64,000 nt of DNA, taken from contig NZ_JAQV02000017.1 of the NCBI RefSeq assembly GCF_000732485.2, positions 1 to 64,000 on the forward strand, read 5' to 3'. The position numbers were made by a program, and so were the translations under genes. Source of the stretch: Bacillus sp. SJS (GTDB lineage: Bacteria; Bacillota; Bacilli; Bacillales; Bacillaceae). Below the pieces are notes generated by a model that was not told the origin of the DNA, ran no database searches, and was given only the letters and a program-made list of their open reading frames with translations. Positions 49,470 to 56,901 of the stretch are shown one piece after another (within the stretch, counting starts at the first letter, position 1; every line of letters begins with the position of its first letter).

Positions 49470-50369
49470 ATGGCCTTAATGCTGAATAAAGTAACGAAGA
49501 ATTTTGGAGCGCATACAGCTGTTGATCAGCTGAATCTCGAAATACCGGAGAAAGAGATCTTTGGCTTTTTAGGAGCGAACGGTGCGGGAAAAACGACCAC
49601 ATTCAGAATGATTCTTGGGCTGCTGCATCCAAGCGGCGGTGAAATCAGCTGGCAAGGAGAGCCCATTAATTACAAAACCACTGATCAAATCGGCTATTTG
49701 CCTGAGGAAAGAGGACTTTACCCGAAGCTGAAGGTGAAGGACCAGCTTGTGTATTTGGCTAAATTAAAAGGAATGCACAAAAGCGAATCAGAAAAAGAAC
49801 TGACTAAATGGCTTGACCGCTTTAAGGTGCCTGAGTATATGAATAAAAAAGTTGAAGAGCTGTCTAAAGGAAATCAGCAGAAAATCCAGTTTATAACGGC
49901 AGTGCTTCACAAACCGAAGCTGCTGATTCTGGATGAACCCTTCTCAGGGCTTGACCCGGTAAACGTTGAGCTTTTGAAAGAAGCGGTTGAAGAACTGAGA
50001 CAGCACGGGACTTCAATCGTTTTCTCAAGCCACCGAATGGAGCATGTTGAGGAGATGTGCAACCATTTATGCATCATGCATAAAGGAAAGCCGGTTGTTC
50101 ATGGCGGATTGAAGGATATTAAACGGTCCTTCGGAAAGAAAAATGTCATCATTCATGGTGATTTTGATTTAACCTATCTCAGTGAACTCCCAGGTGTTAT
50201 CAAACATAAGAAAACGTCAGAGGGCATCAGGCTCCAGGTAACCGGCGAGGAAGTGTCGCAGGATGTGCTGGCAGCCATTCAAAACAAAGGATTCATCCGT
50301 AAATTTGTTCTGGAAGAACCTTCTTTAAATGATATTTTCATTGAGAAGGTAGGTGCGTCCTATGAGTAA
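49470..50369 (+). CDS. yhaQ: ABC exporter ATPase YhaQ
   Basis: A 299-residue ATP-binding subunit of a NatA/YhaQ-type exporter. Walker A GANGAGKTTT, signature LSKGNQQKIQF, Walker B LLILDEPFSGLDP and the H-loop SSHRMEHVEEMC are intact. A DUF4162-type C-terminal domain (about 215-299) follows. It works with the adjacent membrane protein YhaP; the exported substrate (Na+ or drug) is not established. ATG follows AGAGGAGGGATATTT. The end overlaps the yhaP start by eight bases. Confidence 0.9.
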   Translation: MALMLNKVTKNFGAHTAVDQLNLEIPEKEIFGFLGANGAGKTTTFRMILGLLHPSGGEISWQGEPINYKTTDQIGYLPEERGLYPKLKVKDQLVYLAKLKGMHKSESEKELTKWLDRFKVPEYMNKKVEELSKGNQQKIQFITAVLHKPKLLILDEPFSGLDPVNVELLKEAVEELRQHGTSIVFSSHRMEHVEEMCNHLCIMHKGKPVVHGGLKDIKRSFGKKNVIIHGDFDLTYLSELPGVIKHKKTSEGIRLQVTGEEVSQDVLAAIQNKGFIRKFVLEEPSLNDIFIEKVGASYE

Positions 50370-51612
50370 ATTCTGGGTTGTGATGCTGTATACATATCAA
50401 AACAAAGTGAAGTCAAAATCTTTTCTAATTACAACCGGTATTTCCCTTCTATTAATATTCGGCATTTCCAACCTCCAAAATGTAATGGAGATGTTCAATA
50501 AAAACGAACCAAAAAAAATTGCCGTAATCGACGAAGGGGGCTCCCTTTTCGAGCCGTTCCGCCAAAATGCAGAAGCACTTGATAAAGAGTTGGAGATAAA
50601 GCAATCATCAGAAAATGAAGACACACTCAAAAAGCAGGTGCTGGACGGAAAGCTTGATGCTTATGTGGTGCTGAAAAGTGATGCAGAAGGCATGCCGGAG
50701 GGAACCTTTAACGCTGAATCTGTCGTAGATTCCGGATTCGCATACAGTCTTGATCAGTCGCTGCAGCAGACCAAAGTGGCGATCGGGACAGAAAAACTCG
50801 GTGTGGACACTGCTCAGATTTCAAAGCTTCTTGCTCCAGTGGAAATGGAAAAGAACGCACTTCAGGAAAATGCAAAGTCTGAGGAAGAATTAAATCAGGC
50901 CCGCGGGCTTGTGTATGTCATGCTGTTTGTTATTTATTTCTCTGTCATAACGTATGCAAGTATGATTGCCATGGAGGTGGCGACGGAGAAATCCTCCAGA
51001 GTGATGGAAATTCTGATTTCAAGCATCTCGCCTATTCAGCAGATGTTCGCTAAAATTTTAGGTATCGCACTTGTCAGCTTAACGCAGCTCGCGATCATGA
51101 TTGGTGTCGGTTTCCTTGCTGTCAAAGATAAAATGGCTCAGATTGATGCGATGAGCGGCGGGGTGATGGGTATTTCCAATACATCTCCTGCGACCATCGC
51201 ATATTGCTTCATTTTCTTCCTGCTTGGCTACTTCCTTTTTGCTACACTGGCGGCGTTCCTTGGCTCGCTTGTAAGCAGAATAGAAGATGTTCAGCAAATG
51301 ATTACGCCGATGATTTTCATCGTCGTTGCCGGCTTCATGATTGCGATGTTCAATCTTGGTAATCCGGATAATACGTTTGTTACGGTAACATCCTTTATCC
51401 CATTTTTCGCACCGATGATTATGTTCCTAAGGGTAGGGATGCTGGATGTTCCGTTCTGGCAGGTTGGACTGTCAATCTTTATATTGATCGCTTCCATCTA
51501 TCTGCTTGCTTATTTTGGTTCGCGTGTATACAAAGGCGGGGTGCTCATGTATGGAAGCTCAAGCTCGCTGAAGGATATTAAGAAAGCGATTAGCATCGGA
51601 AAGGATCACTAA
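50362..51612 (+). CDS. yhaP: ABC exporter permease YhaP (NatB-like)
   Basis: A 416-residue ABC-2 permease. A first membrane helix near residues 18-38 is followed by an extracytoplasmic domain of about 140 residues, then five or six helices from residue 185, including FVIYFSVITYASMIAMEVATEKSSRVMEILISSISP, the NatB signature. ATG 50362 is preferred over GTG 50353, as AGGTAGGTG lies eight bases upstream. It is the partner of YhaQ; B. subtilis YhaP is of similar length (419). A terminator follows directly. Confidence 0.9.
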   Translation: MSKFWVVMLYTYQNKVKSKSFLITTGISLLLIFGISNLQNVMEMFNKNEPKKIAVIDEGGSLFEPFRQNAEALDKELEIKQSSENEDTLKKQVLDGKLDAYVVLKSDAEGMPEGTFNAESVVDSGFAYSLDQSLQQTKVAIGTEKLGVDTAQISKLLAPVEMEKNALQENAKSEEELNQARGLVYVMLFVIYFSVITYASMIAMEVATEKSSRVMEILISSISPIQQMFAKILGIALVSLTQLAIMIGVGFLAVKDKMAQIDAMSGGVMGISNTSPATIAYCFIFFLLGYFLFATLAAFLGSLVSRIEDVQQMITPMIFIVVAGFMIAMFNLGNPDNTFVTVTSFIPFFAPMIMFLRVGMLDVPFWQVGLSIFILIASIYLLAYFGSRVYKGGVLMYGSSSSLKDIKKAISIGKDH

Positions 51613-51616
51613 ACGG

Positions 51617-51645
51617 AAAGCCCGGGTTAAGCCGGGCTCTTTTTT
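51617..51645 (+). terminator. Terminator of yhaQP
   Basis: AGCCCGG/CCGGGCT stem with GTTAAG loop and seven T residues, five bases after the stop codon. Confidence 0.8.
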
Positions 51646-51654
51646 CTATGCGGG

Positions 51655-52656
51655 ATGTTAATTAAAGGCTGTTTTCGTATAGATTGTTGCTTTTTTGACC
51701 ATACTCCCAAAGACCTTATAAAAGAAGAATTTTTCACGAATGCTGATGAAGATATGAAAGATGCGTTTACATCAATTAGAGAAACACGCTTCAACGAAGG
51801 AATAGGTTGTGTTCATTGTGGCAGTGTAAAGGTGAAGCGTAACGGTAAATACAGAAATAGATAAAGATATTTTTGTCGTGATTGCGGCAAGTCTTTCAAT
51901 GACCTAACAAACACTCCTATATCGGGAACTCGTTATCTTGGGAAGTGGTCTACATTCTTCCTGTTAATGGTGGAGGGATATACCTTACCTAAAATTTCTG
52001 AAAGACTGGGCATCCAGCTATCTACTGCATTCTACTGGCGACACAAGGTACTTTTCGCTCTTCACTCATTAGGATTTCAAACCTTAAAAGGCATCATTGA
52101 AAGTGACGAGACTTTTTTTAAGGAGTCTTTAAAAGGGCGTGAAGTGGTCGATAGAAAACCAAAGAAACGTGGAGGTAGAGATAAGAAGAGAGGTATTAGT
52201 AACCTCAAAATCGCAGTTGTGGTGGCACAAGACCGTAATGGACAAGTGATTGCCCAAAAAGCTGGCACTGGGCGAGTAAGGGCTGAAGAAATCGATGCGG
52301 TTATTGGTGATTTTATCGACCCATCTTCTTTGCTATGCACAGATACGGCTACGAATTATAAGAAGTTCGCTGTTATGAAGGAGCTAAAACACGAGACCAT
52401 TAACCTAAGTAAAGAAGGTTATGTCAAAAAAGGCACATACCATCTTCAACACGTCAATAGCTACCATAAACGTTTAAAGGATTGGATGCAGCGGTTCCAA
52501 GGTGTGGCAACCAAGTATCTGGATAACTACCTCTACTGGTTCAATTTCCTTCAACAGAGCAAGAAAATGGCGACCAAGGAGCGAGTAAAACAAATGCTTC
52601 TGAGTGCGTGTCAAAAATCCAATTTGATTACAGTCAATTATTTGCGTGAGGTGTAA
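51655..52656 (+). pseudogene. IS1595-family transposase interrupted by one stop
   Basis: Two in-frame segments, 51655-51864 and 51865-52656, are separated by a single TAA after YRNR; a CAA-to-TAA change would restore KYRNRQRYFCRDCGKSF. The joined protein has an N-terminal zinc ribbon (CVHCG...CRDCG) and a DDE-like core: IIESDETFF, LLCTDTATNYK, HVNSYHKRLKDWM, which includes the NxxH pattern typical of this family. The apparent ATG at 51655 lies outside the left repeat, so the true start is further inside (51753 is one candidate). Reading-frame integrity apart from the stop suggests recent inactivation, or stop-codon read-through, which is less likely. Confidence 0.8.
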
Positions 52657-52664
52657 AAACAGCC
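51667..52664 (+). mobile_element. IS1595-type insertion sequence, inactivated
   Basis: About 998 bp bounded by short imperfect inverted repeats, GGCTGTTTTCGTA at the left and its partner GGCTGTTTTTACA (reading inward) at the right. It carries one transposase frame with an in-frame stop. No 8-bp target duplication was found at these ends (TAATTAAA versus ACTTCCAA), so either the ends are misplaced or flanks have changed since insertion. It marks the left border of an AT-rich insert that ends near 53.8 kb. Confidence 0.7.
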
Positions 52665-52747
52665 ACTTCCAAAAGGAAGCAGCTTTATCGGGTATTAATC
52701 TAAAACTACCAGGTAATTTAGAAATAATCTTCACAATCTTATTAGAG

Positions 52748-53419
52748 TCAAATATAACTTAATAATCTATCAAGAGAATCAATTTCAGCATATGGTTTTA
52801 TATCGGTATCATTCTTATTCATATGAGGATTGAACCAAATGCCTTTTATATTAACATTTTGACAACCACCAATATCTCTCACTATGTCATCTCCAACAAA
52901 TAATGCGGATTCGGGTTTTACATCTAGCTTATTTAGTGCTAATTCAAATATATCTTTGTCAGGTTTACTAAACCCTACTTCTTCAGAAATGATGATTATA
53001 TCAAAATAATCATCTAAATTAGTATTAAGTATTTTTGCTTTTTGTCGCGGCGTTGAGCCGTTTGTTATAATTGCAACTTTCAATTGCTTTCTTATAGCAT
53101 TTAAGAGATATATTGTATTTTGGCTTATGGAAAAACAATGTGGAAAATAATTATTCCAAAAATCTTGAATGTTATCACCTATCAATCTATATTTTGGTGG
53201 AAATTCTTCGAAAAATGACTCGAAGACTCTTGTTTTATCACTATAGCCATAGTCTCTTTTATCAAACTCTTTAAATTTTTGTAACATTTCGAGTTTAACT
53301 GAATGTTTAACATCTTCATAACACTCTTCTAAAATCATTAAAAACATTTTATCAACTGCATTATCTCTATTAAGTAAGGTATCATCTAAGTCAAATAGTA
53401 TTGCTTCATAATCCTGCAT
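52748..53419 (-). CDS. HAD-family hydrolase (YjjG-type)
   Basis: A 223-residue HAD hydrolase of the YjjG/haloacid dehalogenase-like subfamily. Motif I ILFDLDDTLL holds both Asp residues, motif II is ITNGS, motif III Lys lies in GFSKPDKDIF, motif IV is FVGDDIVRDIGG; a helical C1 cap spans about 20-95. YjjG-like enzymes remove phosphate from nucleotides including non-canonical ones. The region is much richer in A+T than its surroundings and follows the dead IS element, so transfer is likely. ATG 53419 is preferred over GTG 53428, which nearly abuts the AAAGG signal. Confidence 0.82.
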   Translation of the reverse strand: MQDYEAILFDLDDTLLNRDNAVDKMFLMILEECYEDVKHSVKLEMLQKFKEFDKRDYGYSDKTRVFESFFEEFPPKYRLIGDNIQDFWNNYFPHCFSISQNTIYLLNAIRKQLKVAIITNGSTPRQKAKILNTNLDDYFDIIIISEEVGFSKPDKDIFELALNKLDVKPESALFVGDDIVRDIGGCQNVNIKGIWFNPHMNKNDTDIKPYAEIDSLDRLLSYI

Positions 53420-53447
53420 AAAATCCACAGCCTTTCAAACATAAAAT

Positions 53448-53675
53448 TTATATACCCGAATTTACCAGATGGGTAAATAACCCTACCAAACCTATAACAA
53501 TTAGAATGCTTAATAAAGCGATAGTATAGCTTTTTTTAATCATATTATATATTGAAACAATAACCGCAAGAGATAAAAGTACAACAGTTGAAACAATATC
53601 TTTAGCAAAATACATATAGTTTAGAACCCCTAAAATCACCAAAAGCAAGGGTGAAAAATTTATGAAACCCTTCAT
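53448..53675 (-). CDS. 75-residue AT-rich membrane protein of unknown function
   Basis: A small protein with two to three predicted membrane helices (FSPLLLVILGVLNYMYF, VSTVVLLSLAVIVSIYNM, IALLSILIVIGLVGLF) and basic residues between the second and third (IKKSY). ATG follows AGGGGGATATAAA. It lies 28 bp upstream of the HAD gene and is probably in the same operon. No family recognised. Codon and base composition resemble the HAD gene and differ from the backbone. Confidence 0.68.
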   Translation of the reverse strand: MKGFINFSPLLLVILGVLNYMYFAKDIVSTVVLLSLAVIVSIYNMIKKSYTIALLSILIVIGLVGLFTHLVNSGI

Positions 53676-53897
53676 TTTATATCCCCCTGTCTCATTTCAA
53701 AAAACCATAATTATACAGTTTAAATTATTTCTTTTACAATAACATTCCCATTGGTTAATAAAACATTTTTACCTAATTATACCATAATAAGGTAAGTAAA
53801 TATCTTTTATAAGCCTTAGCAACAATCTTTAGAAAACAGCCTAATTAAAAGAACGGTACCGGCAGAAAACTCAAAGGTTACGCAGGGGCTGAAACCT
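53676..53897. other. AT-rich intergenic stretch with TTACCT/AGGTAA inverted repeat
   Basis: About 220 bp without a gene. An inverted repeat TTACCT (near 53770) and AGGTAA (near 53791) may form a weak hairpin in the promoter area of the small membrane protein. The composition changes back to backbone-like near 53850, taken as the right border of the insert. Confidence 0.35.
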
Positions 53898-53899
53898 AA

Positions 53900-53924
53900 A
53901 AAACCTGCTTCATAAAAGCAGGCA
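53900..53924 (-). terminator. Terminator of the 109-aa secreted protein gene
   Basis: On the minus strand CCTGCTT/AAGCAGG with a short loop runs into TTTTTT, directly after the gene. Confidence 0.75.
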
Positions 53925-53929
53925 TGTGC

Positions 53930-54259
53930 TTACTTCATTTCATGCACCTGTACAGAGTGAACCTTTTTTGTTCCCGTTTTGTAATGAATCACAACAATCA
54001 CTTGAATGGTTCTCTGTCCTTCAGCCAATGTCAGATGATACTGTTTCAATGATTGGTCTTTTTTTGTCTGCTCGAAAATTTGCTTCGCCATAATGACCTG
54101 GCTTAATGGATAAACCTTTACCGCTTCTTTTTTTGCTGCAGCCGTGAAATCAGGGGTTTTCGCTGCTTGTGCGGAATAACTGGAAAATGAAACCTTTTCC
54201 AAGTTCCAGCCGTATATAATGACAAGGGAAGCAAAAAGGGAAATCCACCACTTTTTCAT
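53930..54259 (-). CDS. Secreted 109-residue protein, DUF3889-like
   Basis: An N-terminal hydrophobic segment (KKWWISLFASLVIIYGW) and a following AQAAKTPDF resemble a signal peptide or anchor, so the rest is likely exported. The mature part has a helix (TAAAKKEAVKVYPLSQVIMAK) and beta-like YHLTLAEGQRTIQVIVVIHYK, a layout seen in DUF3889 proteins; this family call is tentative. Start 54259 is chosen from AAGGTGATAACA. The open frame to 54475 overlaps the divergent gene and is not used. Function is unknown. Confidence 0.65.
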   Translation of the reverse strand: MKKWWISLFASLVIIYGWNLEKVSFSSYSAQAAKTPDFTAAAKKEAVKVYPLSQVIMAKQIFEQTKKDQSLKQYHLTLAEGQRTIQVIVVIHYKTGTKKVHSVQVHEMK

Positions 54260-54331
54260 TGTTATCACCTTCCTCCTGGATAGTCTTCCCTTATGTATGG
54301 TTGATATTCTAATAAAAGGGAGGATCCGGAC

Positions 54332-54367
54332 ATGACGGTTCGGGCGGTGGATTTTAATCGGAACTGA
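54332..54367 (+). CDS. 11-codon mini-ORF before the Gly/Asp-rich gene
   Basis: ATG 54332 follows AAAAGGGAGGATCCGGAC, a strong ribosome binding site, and encodes MTVRAVDFNRN before TGA. It ends 27 bp before the next gene. It may be a leader peptide or a chance frame; only the ribosome binding site supports it. Confidence 0.3.
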   Translation: MTVRAVDFNRN

Positions 54368-54394
54368 ACACGAAAAGAATGGGGGAATCGGGAT

Positions 54395-54610
54395 ATGGCA
54401 TGGATAGGTTTGGCTATTATAGCGGGAATAACATTTATCATTTATAAAGCAGTTAAGGGAACGAAGGATCATCAAGGGAACAGAAACAGCAGCAGCTCAG
54501 GTTTCATGCCGTTTTTTTACTCAGGCGACTCAGGCGACTCTTCATCAGACGGCGGTGGCTTTGACGGCGGCGGGGGCGGAGATGGCGGAGGCGGTGGAGG
54601 AGGCGATTGA
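54395..54610 (+). CDS. Membrane-anchored protein with Gly/Asp-rich tail
   Basis: A 71-residue protein. Residues 1-20 (MAWIGLAIIAGITFIIYKAV) form one membrane helix. A short Lys/Asn/Ser linker follows, and then a low-complexity tail SGDSGDSS...DGGGFDGGGGGD that ends in a run of Gly with regularly placed Asp. The tail would be acidic, flexible and able to bind cations; similar Gly/Asp tails occur on small Bacillus membrane proteins of unknown role. The ribosome binding site GGGGGAATCGGGAT is weak-moderate. It is divergent from the secreted protein gene. Confidence 0.7.
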   Translation: MAWIGLAIIAGITFIIYKAVKGTKDHQGNRNSSSSGFMPFFYSGDSGDSSSDGGGFDGGGGGDGGGGGGGD

Positions 54611-54705
54611 AGCTTCCTCTCTTTGTTCCTTTTTTTCAACAGTTTTCATAGAGGATTTAAAGTACCTCACAGAGAATGACTAAAACAGACAAAAGGGGGT
54701 TTATC

Positions 54706-55527
54706 ATGCTGTCAAAAGAACAATTGTCACATATAAAAAAGCTTCAAGCGGTATGCGAAGAAGCAGATGGAATTCAGTTAAAGCTCAATTGGGACATGCT
54801 GGTGTGCAGAGAAAACGGAGTGAAACAGGACTTCTTTCATTATGAACCAGATGGATTAGCAGCTTTCATAGGCTTATATGGTTTCGGCAATAAAGTCGAG
54901 ATGTGCGGTATGGTGAAGCCGGAGTACCGCCGAAATGGCCTGTTTTCTGCCATGTATAAGGAAGCGTTGGAAGAAGCACGAAGTCAGGGGTATCACACCA
55001 TCCTTTTAAATGCGCCCTCCAACTCCAAATCAGCAAAAGGTTTTTTAAATGAGATCCAGGTCCCTTTTGTTTTCACTGAGCATCAAATGAAATGGATGGG
55101 CGGACCCCTTCCGGTAACTGAGGACGTCATTCTCCGGAGCTCGGAAAAAGAGGATTTTGCACTGGAGGTTCAGCTCGAAGCAGACTGCTTTGGATTTTCA
55201 CTTGAAGAAGCAGAAGCCTTTACAAAAAGCAGGAAACAGGAGCAGGGCCAGCAGTTCTGGATCATTGAGAATAATGGAAAAGCGGTTGGAAAAGTGCGGG
55301 TCGCAGCTGAAAAAGGTGAAGCGTGGATTTATGGGTTTGCTGTTTCTCCGGAGCATCAGAAAAAAGGGATTGGCCGAAAAACACTGTTCCGCATCCTGGA
55401 AGAAGAAACGTCGAAAGGCAACTCGGTTTTTCTCGAGGTGGAGGCAAAAAACACCCGCGCCTTGAAGCTGTATGAATCGTGCGGATTCAGGGCTTATTAT
55501 GCACAGGATTATTATTTAACGAAATAA
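54706..55527 (+). CDS. Protein with two GNAT acetyltransferase domains
   Basis: A 273-residue protein made of two GNAT folds. The first (about 25-135) has VEMCGMVKPEYRRNGLFSAMY, matching the V-x-P-x-x-R-x-x-G-x-x acetyl-CoA loop. The second (about 145-273) has IYGFAVSPEHQKKGIGRKTLFRIL, a cleaner Q/R-x-x-G-x-G loop, and ends NTRALKLYESCGFRAYY. Either or both may bind acetyl-CoA; the acceptor is unknown. Start 54706 follows AAAAGGGGG; the longer frame to 54676 lacks this. Terminator-like sequence follows. Confidence 0.82.
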   Translation: MLSKEQLSHIKKLQAVCEEADGIQLKLNWDMLVCRENGVKQDFFHYEPDGLAAFIGLYGFGNKVEMCGMVKPEYRRNGLFSAMYKEALEEARSQGYHTILLNAPSNSKSAKGFLNEIQVPFVFTEHQMKWMGGPLPVTEDVILRSSEKEDFALEVQLEADCFGFSLEEAEAFTKSRKQEQGQQFWIIENNGKAVGKVRVAAEKGEAWIYGFAVSPEHQKKGIGRKTLFRILEEETSKGNSVFLEVEAKNTRALKLYESCGFRAYYAQDYYLTK

Positions 55528-55534
55528 TCGATAT

Positions 55535-55564
55535 CAGAACTTCCTTTAGGGGAGGTTCTTTTTC
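55535..55564 (+). terminator. Terminator after the double-GNAT gene
   Basis: AGAACTTCC/GGAGGTTCT-type imperfect stem followed by TTTTT, eight bases after the stop codon. Confidence 0.6.
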
Positions 55565-55653
55565 CTGTTAAGCAAGGAAATGCATAAGAACGTGCATTCC
55601 CCTCCCTGTGATGATAAAATATATGCAAAGGTCTAAAGAGAGTGGGAATTACC

Positions 55654-56901
55654 ATGCCATCTATAAAATTTATTCATGCTGCTGATTTGCATCTGGATAG
55701 TCCATTCGCCGGGCTTCAGCATTTGCCTGAATCCATTCTGCAGCGGCTGAAGGAAAGTACGTTTGCAAGCTTTTCAAATCTGGTGTCATTTACTATAGAA
55801 GAAAAAGCAGATTTCCTTCTTTTAGCCGGAGATTTATTTGATGGGGAAAACAGAAGCTTAAAGGCGCAGCTCAGGCTAAAAAGAGAGTTTGAGAAATTGA
55901 ATGAGTCTGGAATTCATGTATATATTATTCACGGTAATCATGATCATTTAGGGGGGAAATGGCTTCAAATAGACTGGCCCGAAAATGTCCATGTTTTCAG
56001 TCATAAACAGGTAGAGTGCCTGCCATTTTATAAAAATGCAGAACTGGCTGCTCACCTTTATGGATATAGCTATCCGGAGCGCTCTGTTACAGCAAATCTT
56101 ACGCCGCACTATAGAAAACAGGAGGGGGCTCCTTTTCACATCGGACTTCTCCATGGATCGCTTGAGGGAGGAACGGAGGAGCATGATGTATACAGCCCGT
56201 TTACCATCCGTCAGCTGGAGTCAGCAGGTTTTGATTATTGGGCGCTGGGTCACATCCACAAAAGGGCTATTCTCCCCTCACAGGAAACCACAATTGTTTA
56301 TCCGGGAAATCTTCAGGGGAGGCACCGGAAGGAAACAGGGGAGAAAGGGTGTTATACCGTCACAATAAATGAAGCGGGTGTGAATCCTGTTTTTTCCCCT
56401 CTTCATGATGTACTGTGGCTGGAACGCCGCATCCCCTTAGATGAAACGGAAACCGCGGATCAGCTTATGGAGCTTATTAAACGGGAAAAAGAAGCTCTCC
56501 GCAATGAGGGATGCCCGGTTATCTTGACGATTACCCTGTCAGGAAAAACCGTGCTTGCTGCAGATTTAAAGCAGGCTGAAACGGCAAGAGACCTGCTTTC
56601 TGCGATTAATGAAGAGGAAGAAGAGCGGACCGATTTTGTTTGGATTCGGAAAATATCTGACGAAACGGTCTTTCATGCTGATAAAGAAAAACTTAAACAG
56701 GATTCAGTTTTTTACAGGGACTTTTTAAACGTTACGGAAAACTACGGTTTTTTTGCAGAAGCTGCTGCGCCTTTGTACGGAAATGCATCAGTTCGAAAAT
56801 ACGTAGAAGAGTTCTCAGAGGAAGAGCAGCAGGAAATAATCAAGGAAGCGGAGTCTCTCATTTTAACACAGCTGCTGAAGGAGGGAGAGCTTCATAAATG
56901 A
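55654..56901 (+). CDS. yhaO: SbcD-like DNA repair metallophosphoesterase YhaO
   Basis: A 415-residue calcineurin-type phosphoesterase related to Mre11/SbcD nucleases. The dimetal site is spelled by HAADLHLDSPF, LLLAGDLFDGENR, IIHGNHDH, LLHGSLEG and ALGHIHKR. It is predicted to process DNA ends together with the YhaN ATPase encoded next. ATG 55654 is preferred over GTG 55642 by spacing to GAGTGGG. Length is close to B. subtilis YhaO (408). It overlaps yhaN by four bases (ATGA). Confidence 0.9.
   Translation: MPSIKFIHAADLHLDSPFAGLQHLPESILQRLKESTFASFSNLVSFTIEEKADFLLLAGDLFDGENRSLKAQLRLKREFEKLNESGIHVYIIHGNHDHLGGKWLQIDWPENVHVFSHKQVECLPFYKNAELAAHLYGYSYPERSVTANLTPHYRKQEGAPFHIGLLHGSLEGGTEEHDVYSPFTIRQLESAGFDYWALGHIHKRAILPSQETTIVYPGNLQGRHRKETGEKGCYTVTINEAGVNPVFSPLHDVLWLERRIPLDETETADQLMELIKREKEALRNEGCPVILTITLSGKTVLAADLKQAETARDLLSAINEEEEERTDFVWIRKISDETVFHADKEKLKQDSVFYRDFLNVTENYGFFAEAAAPLYGNASVRKYVEEFSEEEQQEIIKEAESLILTQLLKEGELHK

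Noticed and set aside
51659-52672. 8-bp target duplication around the IS1595-type element
   Set aside because: Flanks TAATTAAA and ACTTCCAA do not match; shifting the ends by a few bases did not help.
53930-54475. 181-codon version of the secreted protein
   Set aside because: The extension has no signal and overlaps the start of the divergent gene; the internal ATG at 54259 is followed by a signal-peptide-like segment.
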